DNA from: Akkermansia muciniphila
GTDB lineage: Bacteria > Verrucomicrobiota > Verrucomicrobiia > Verrucomicrobiales > V1-33
Reading direction: 5' to 3'
DNA length: 58,910 nt
Assembly (NCBI GenBank): GCA_943333275.1
Contig: CALQSQ010000024.1
Location: 1 to 58,910 of the forward strand
Shown here: positions 55,869-58,910 of the stretch, one piece after another
Position numbering within the stretch: position 1 is the first letter of the stretch
Layout of the letters: each line of letters begins with the position of its first letter
Program-made: the position numbers and the translations under genes
Notes under the pieces: generated by a model
What the model saw: only the letters and a program-made list of their open reading frames with translations
Database searches by the model: none
What the model was told of the DNA's origin: nothing

Positions 55869-56321
55869 TCAACTGCTTTTGGGACCACCCGTCACCCACG
55901 CCATGACAGTCCCCATCAGGATCCCAGTTCCACCCCAGACCAAATCCCTGACATCGGCCGTGCGATTTGGAAGGAAGATCTGCCCGAACTCCGACAAGCC
56001 GAGAGACGCACTGCTGAGGATCACCGACCAGACCAGCGGTCTTTTCAGCTTACAACTGGCAAAACCATGCGTGAGCAGAAATACCAGCGGGATGAAGGGA
56101 ACCGCCGTCCGGATATTCGGATCCCGGTCCGCCCAATCCCCCATCCAGCCAGGCACCCAGCGCAGCGCCGTCATCCTTGAATCCGATACCCAGGAGGCTA
56201 TCGTAATCAGCATCACCAGCACTCCCGAGAGCACGAAAAACGCCAGGCCCCGTCTGTTTGGATACCGTTTCTGTTCACTGTGCTGCGGCGGCTTTGAAAT
56301 CGTTGGCTCGCTCGTCTCCAT
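55869..56321 (-). CDS. VanZ-like membrane protein
   Basis: A 150-residue protein with four membrane segments (about 24-45, 72-88, 96-112, 126-145). The pattern FIPLVFLLTHGF, SLGLSEFGQIFLPNRTADVRDLVWGGTGILMG is the VanZ family core (E-x-Q-x(4-6)-R-x3-DVxD type). VanZ proteins are often found in exopolysaccharide loci; their reaction is unknown. N-terminal 24 residues are hydrophilic. Belongs to the leftward polysaccharide cluster. Confidence 0.82.
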   Translation of the reverse strand: METSEPTISKPPQHSEQKRYPNRRGLAFFVLSGVLVMLITIASWVSDSRMTALRWVPGWMGDWADRDPNIRTAVPFIPLVFLLTHGFASCKLKRPLVWSVILSSASLGLSEFGQIFLPNRTADVRDLVWGGTGILMGTVMAWVTGGPKSS

Positions 56322-56376
56322 TCTGATCCCTCCGCTGCTCTGCTTTCGGATTTTCAGTGCATCGGCGTTTCAGCCT

Positions 56377-57534
56377 TTACTCAGAAACGCACGCCGGCTT
56401 CGGCCCCTCTCCTCGCAACCACTGATAACATTCCACAAACTGCCGTGCGATCCCTTCCCATCCGAAGCGTTCCGCGACCACGGCTCTCCCTCGTTCACCC
56501 ATTGCGGACAACTCCCCCGGGCTCCTGCGCGTCGCATCGTCCAACGCGGCGGCGATGCTTTGCACGCTCACCGGCACCCACCAACCGCAACACTGCTCCT
56601 CCAGCAATTTCCATGGTGCTCCTTGGGTCGTGATCACCGGAAGGTCGTGCGCCATGGCTTCGGCCACGGCGATTCCAAAGTTCTCTGAGTGCGTCGGCAA
56701 CACAAACAAGCTCGCTTCGCAAAACGCCTGCTCCTTGGCTTCGCCGACCAAAGGGCCGGAAAATCGAACTTGCTTGGCTAGGCCAAGGACCTCAACTCGC
56801 CGCTCCAGTTCTGTGCGGTGTCCGCCCTCGTCCGGCCCCACGATGTGAAGGGCCCAACCCTTGGGCCTCACTTTCGCCCATGCTTCCAGCAACAGCGGCA
56901 AGCCTTTCTTCGGATGAACCCTACTAAGGAAAAGCGCGGTGCGGATGGAATTCTGAATTTTGAATTCCAATTTTGGAATGGAATTCAACGCGCCAGCCGC
57001 TGGCAAATCCACTCCATTCGGGATGATGGTGATCGGCGCGGTCAGTCCTCTTGCTCGCAGCGCTTCGGCCTCCTGCTCCGACGTGGCATGCAGCAACGCG
57101 GCGGTCTGGAGATTCTTCTTCTCCCACAGCCACCACACCGGTCGCTTCTTCCATGCGTGATGTTGCCAGGCCCAGGGTTCCAGCATCCCCCTCACCGACG
57201 CCACATGCGGCCGGTGCCACTTTTGTTTCCATGCCAGAGCCGCCCACGATGGATGCTGCCAGATTCCATGGGTGTGCAGAATCTCCGCGTCGCATTCCAG
57301 AAGTTCCCGCCCATAACTCGGCGACCAACCAAATGGCGGCAACAAGATCTTTCCCGAGACACTCACCTCCACCGGTGCCCAATCCGATCGATGTTCCTCG
57401 GCCTCGGCACTCCATGGCATGCGGACCGCCACTTCGATCCCCCTTGCCATCTGGGCTTGTGCCAGCTTGCGCACCGATTGGAAAGGCCCGCCATAGGACG
57501 GCCCCATCGGTGGCGATGTGTGGAGAACGCGCAT
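56377..57534 (-). CDS. Glycosyltransferase family 4
   Basis: A 385-residue GT-B enzyme. N-terminus MRVLHTSPPMGPSYGGPFQS binds the acceptor. The C-terminal domain has LFLSRVHPKKGLPLLLEAW and the E-x7-E motif ENFGIAVAE, followed by AMAHDLPVITTQGAPW. Fully intact. It transfers a nucleotide-activated sugar to a growing surface glycan; the sugar cannot be read from sequence. Confidence 0.9.
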   Translation of the reverse strand: MRVLHTSPPMGPSYGGPFQSVRKLAQAQMARGIEVAVRMPWSAEAEEHRSDWAPVEVSVSGKILLPPFGWSPSYGRELLECDAEILHTHGIWQHPSWAALAWKQKWHRPHVASVRGMLEPWAWQHHAWKKRPVWWLWEKKNLQTAALLHATSEQEAEALRARGLTAPITIIPNGVDLPAAGALNSIPKLEFKIQNSIRTALFLSRVHPKKGLPLLLEAWAKVRPKGWALHIVGPDEGGHRTELERRVEVLGLAKQVRFSGPLVGEAKEQAFCEASLFVLPTHSENFGIAVAEAMAHDLPVITTQGAPWKLLEEQCCGWWVPVSVQSIAAALDDATRRSPGELSAMGERGRAVVAERFGWEGIARQFVECYQWLRGEGPKPACVSE

Positions 57535-57588
57535 GGGTGGGATTGCATGAAGCCAAGGGCAGGCGGCAGGCGGCCTAGAGGGGCGGCA

Positions 57589-57942
57589 TCAGATGGCATC
57601 CCTGAACTTCGCAATGCGGGCTGCCAGGATGCGGTGATCTTCGAGCAAATCCCCTGAAAGTCCGCCATTAATAATCCCCTTGCGTCTGAAAAACAAAATC
57701 ATGTTCGCGTTCTCATAAACACTCCGACGTGCGATATTGAGGAAGCTCCTGAACTCCCTATCTGAATGACTACCGGAGCCTTCTGCAATATTGTTGCTCA
57801 CACTCAACGCGGCCCCTCGTAACTGCTCCGCGTATCGATACTTGTGCTGCTCTCCAAGGTCATCAGCAATCGAGTCAAGCAGATCCCCTAATCGACAAGC
57901 CTCCTGCCAAATCTGCAAATCCTGAAAACGAAAATCAGCCAT
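57589..57942 (-). CDS. Four-helix-bundle (S23-like) protein
   Basis: A 117-residue helical protein starting MADFRFQDLQIWQEACRLGD. Features are EQLRGAALSVSNNIAEGSGS and REFRSFLNIARRSVYE, the signature of the 23S-intervening-sequence/four-helix-bundle family. Function unknown; these genes are scattered through accessory regions and often sit between glycan genes. An ATG at 57957 is an alternative start. Confidence 0.88.
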   Translation of the reverse strand: MADFRFQDLQIWQEACRLGDLLDSIADDLGEQHKYRYAEQLRGAALSVSNNIAEGSGSHSDREFRSFLNIARRSVYENANMILFFRRKGIINGGLSGDLLEDHRILAARIAKFRDAI

Positions 57943-57989
57943 AATCCGTTCCCTCACTATGCCTCATGCCTCACACCCCACCCCTTCCC

Positions 57990-58550
57990 TTACATCCCCT
58001 CCAGCATTGGCCGAAGCTGTGCGGAAACCCTGCTCACCCGGCACACTTCAGGCACCCCGCAGACCGAAGCCCATGCCAACAACTGCCTGGGATTGACCAG
58101 AATCCCTCGGATCGCCGCCACGATCTCAGGCACACTCACTTCGGGGATCACCCGGCCATTCACTCCATCCTCCACCACTTGCGCGCAGAATGGCGATGTC
58201 AGAACCGGCAAGCCATGGGCCAACGCCTCCACCTGGGCCAGCCCGAATCCATCCGAGTGCGTCGGCAGCACGAACAAATCCGCCTCCTGGAAAAACCGTT
58301 CCGTTTCGTGATGTGGCACCTGGCCATGCCACTGAAGCGATTTCAAATTCCTCACAGCCTCCGGCCGCTCGAAGTGCGACACGCCCACGACCGCCAATTC
58401 CACCGGCTCGTCTTTCAGGGAAACCAGCGCCTCCAGCATGGCCTCCCGGTGAAACGCACGCGCAAAGCCATAGTGATCCCGCGCGCCGATCTGCGCGCAG
58501 ATCACCCGTGCATTGACAGCCCCGGCCGCACCATCGTCCTGGGACTCCAT
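57990..58550 (-). CDS. Internally deleted family 4 glycosyltransferase
   Basis: About 186 residues. It opens with ARVICAQIGARDHYGFARAF and HREAMLEAL, typical of the first 30 residues of a GT4 enzyme. It then jumps directly to the donor domain: VSLKDEPVELAVVG, ADLFVLPTHSDGFGLAQVEA, LAHGLPVLTSP. About 200 residues of the acceptor domain and the first donor strands are missing, in frame. The product is probably inactive. ATG at 58550 overlaps the stop of the YdcF-like gene (TGATG); upstream codons to 58739 read that gene in another frame. Confidence 0.65.
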   Translation of the reverse strand: MESQDDGAAGAVNARVICAQIGARDHYGFARAFHREAMLEALVSLKDEPVELAVVGVSHFERPEAVRNLKSLQWHGQVPHHETERFFQEADLFVLPTHSDGFGLAQVEALAHGLPVLTSPFCAQVVEDGVNGRVIPEVSVPEIVAAIRGILVNPRQLLAWASVCGVPEVCRVSRVSAQLRPMLEGM

Positions 58551-58910
58551 CACTTGCCGGCCCTCCATGGATTCAGTCCTTTGGACAGCCAGTAGCCCAG
58601 GCCTTTCGCCCGTTCGATCACCGTGACCTTCCAGTTGTCCAACGAATAGCTCGCCGGTTCCAGATCGGAACAGATCGAAAAACGGATCCCATGGCCCAGC
58701 GCCGTGAAACACCCGAAGGCCCGCTTGGTATGAAACCACGAAGTCACAATCACCGCCCTCTTCACCTTGTGCTCCTTCAGGATGTGAATCGACAATTCCG
58801 CGTTCTCCCAGGTGCTTCTCGCCTTCGGCTCATGAATGATCGACGATGCGGGGATTTCCAAGCGCAGCAATGCATCCGGGATGGTGTCCAGGTCCCCGTC
58901 ACCAGAATCG
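58550..58910 (-). CDS. YdcF-like (DUF218) protein, 5' part outside window
   Basis: The frame is open to the right edge, so the N-terminus is missing; about 119 residues are visible. Motifs are IPASSIIHEPKARSTWENAE and VTSWFHTKRAFGCFTALGHG, matching the DUF218/YdcF family (SanA/ElyC relatives), in which E.ARNT.EN and TS..H..RA are conserved. Members act in envelope or exopolysaccharide metabolism. The sequence upstream of a TTG at 58870 (DTIPDALLRLEIP) still matches the family, so the real start lies beyond the window. Confidence 0.8.
   Translation of the reverse strand, partial: DSGDGDLDTIPDALLRLEIPASSIIHEPKARSTWENAELSIHILKEHKVKRAVIVTSWFHTKRAFGCFTALGHGIRFSICSDLEPASYSLDNWKVTVIERAKGLGYWLSKGLNPWRAGK

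Noticed and set aside
55673..55888. 71-codon minus-strand frame after the VanZ-like gene
   Set aside because: Half of it reads through the GC hairpin at 55800-55847; no motif or ribosome site.

Overview
The window looks like chromosomal DNA of a diderm bacterium of the Planctomycetes-Verrucomicrobia-Chlamydiae group, most probably a verrucomicrobium. Three things point there. There is a DUF1549/DUF1553 protein paired with a DUF1501 protein. There are secreted proteins with Ca-binding type-3-like repeats and an AP2-like small protein. There is also a complete Gram-negative envelope set (LptD, LolD-like ATPase, MreBCD/PBP2). Base composition is moderately GC-rich, and many start codons follow a C/T-rich leader rather than a Shine-Dalgarno sequence. 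This placement is inferred from gene content; there is no rRNA gene to confirm it.

Layout. 1-4.7 kb: the end of a secreted repeat protein and a DUF1549/1553-DUF1501 pair. 4.8-8.2 kb: a branched-chain amino acid ABC transporter (livHMGF) without its binding protein. 8.3-13.9 kb: a PQQ-type beta-propeller protein, a family 9 glycosyltransferase abutting a dynamin-like GTPase, and an azurin-like/PA14 protein. 13.9-20.5 kb: the cell-shape cluster mreB-mreC-mreD-mrdA-rng, all leftward. 20.9-23.1 kb: a Kef-type antiporter and a GxxExxY-family protein with a degenerate active site. 23.1-29.5 kb: a leftward envelope/housekeeping cluster lolD-ilvE-lptD-nudix-htrA. 29.8-36.8 kb: an AP2-like small protein, a very large secreted GH13 protein and an orphan histidine kinase. 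37-43.3 kb: a YlbF-like protein with a Cys-Gly tail, a candidate small RNA, an HTTM-like membrane pair, dhaKL, a GYF-domain protein, an SDR, moaE and sodA. 43.5-46.6 kb: two tandem, related membrane proteins, one with an N-terminal zinc ribbon and one with a helix-turn-helix, that share an extracytoplasmic domain I do not recognise. This pair is the best candidate for an undescribed system.

From the tRNA-Arg(UCU) at 46.7 kb to the right edge the character changes. There is a frameshifted, truncated gene, then a leftward surface-polysaccharide cluster (O-antigen ligase, glycosyltransferases, carbamoyltransferase, VanZ, acetyltransferase, YdcF-like). It is interrupted by two toxin-antitoxin modules, a four-helix-bundle gene, and intergenic arrays with strict 7-bp or 9-bp periodicity. 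Several genes here are broken or internally deleted, as expected of an accessory island that recombines often.

All functional statements come from reading motifs and gene order. No similarity search was run.
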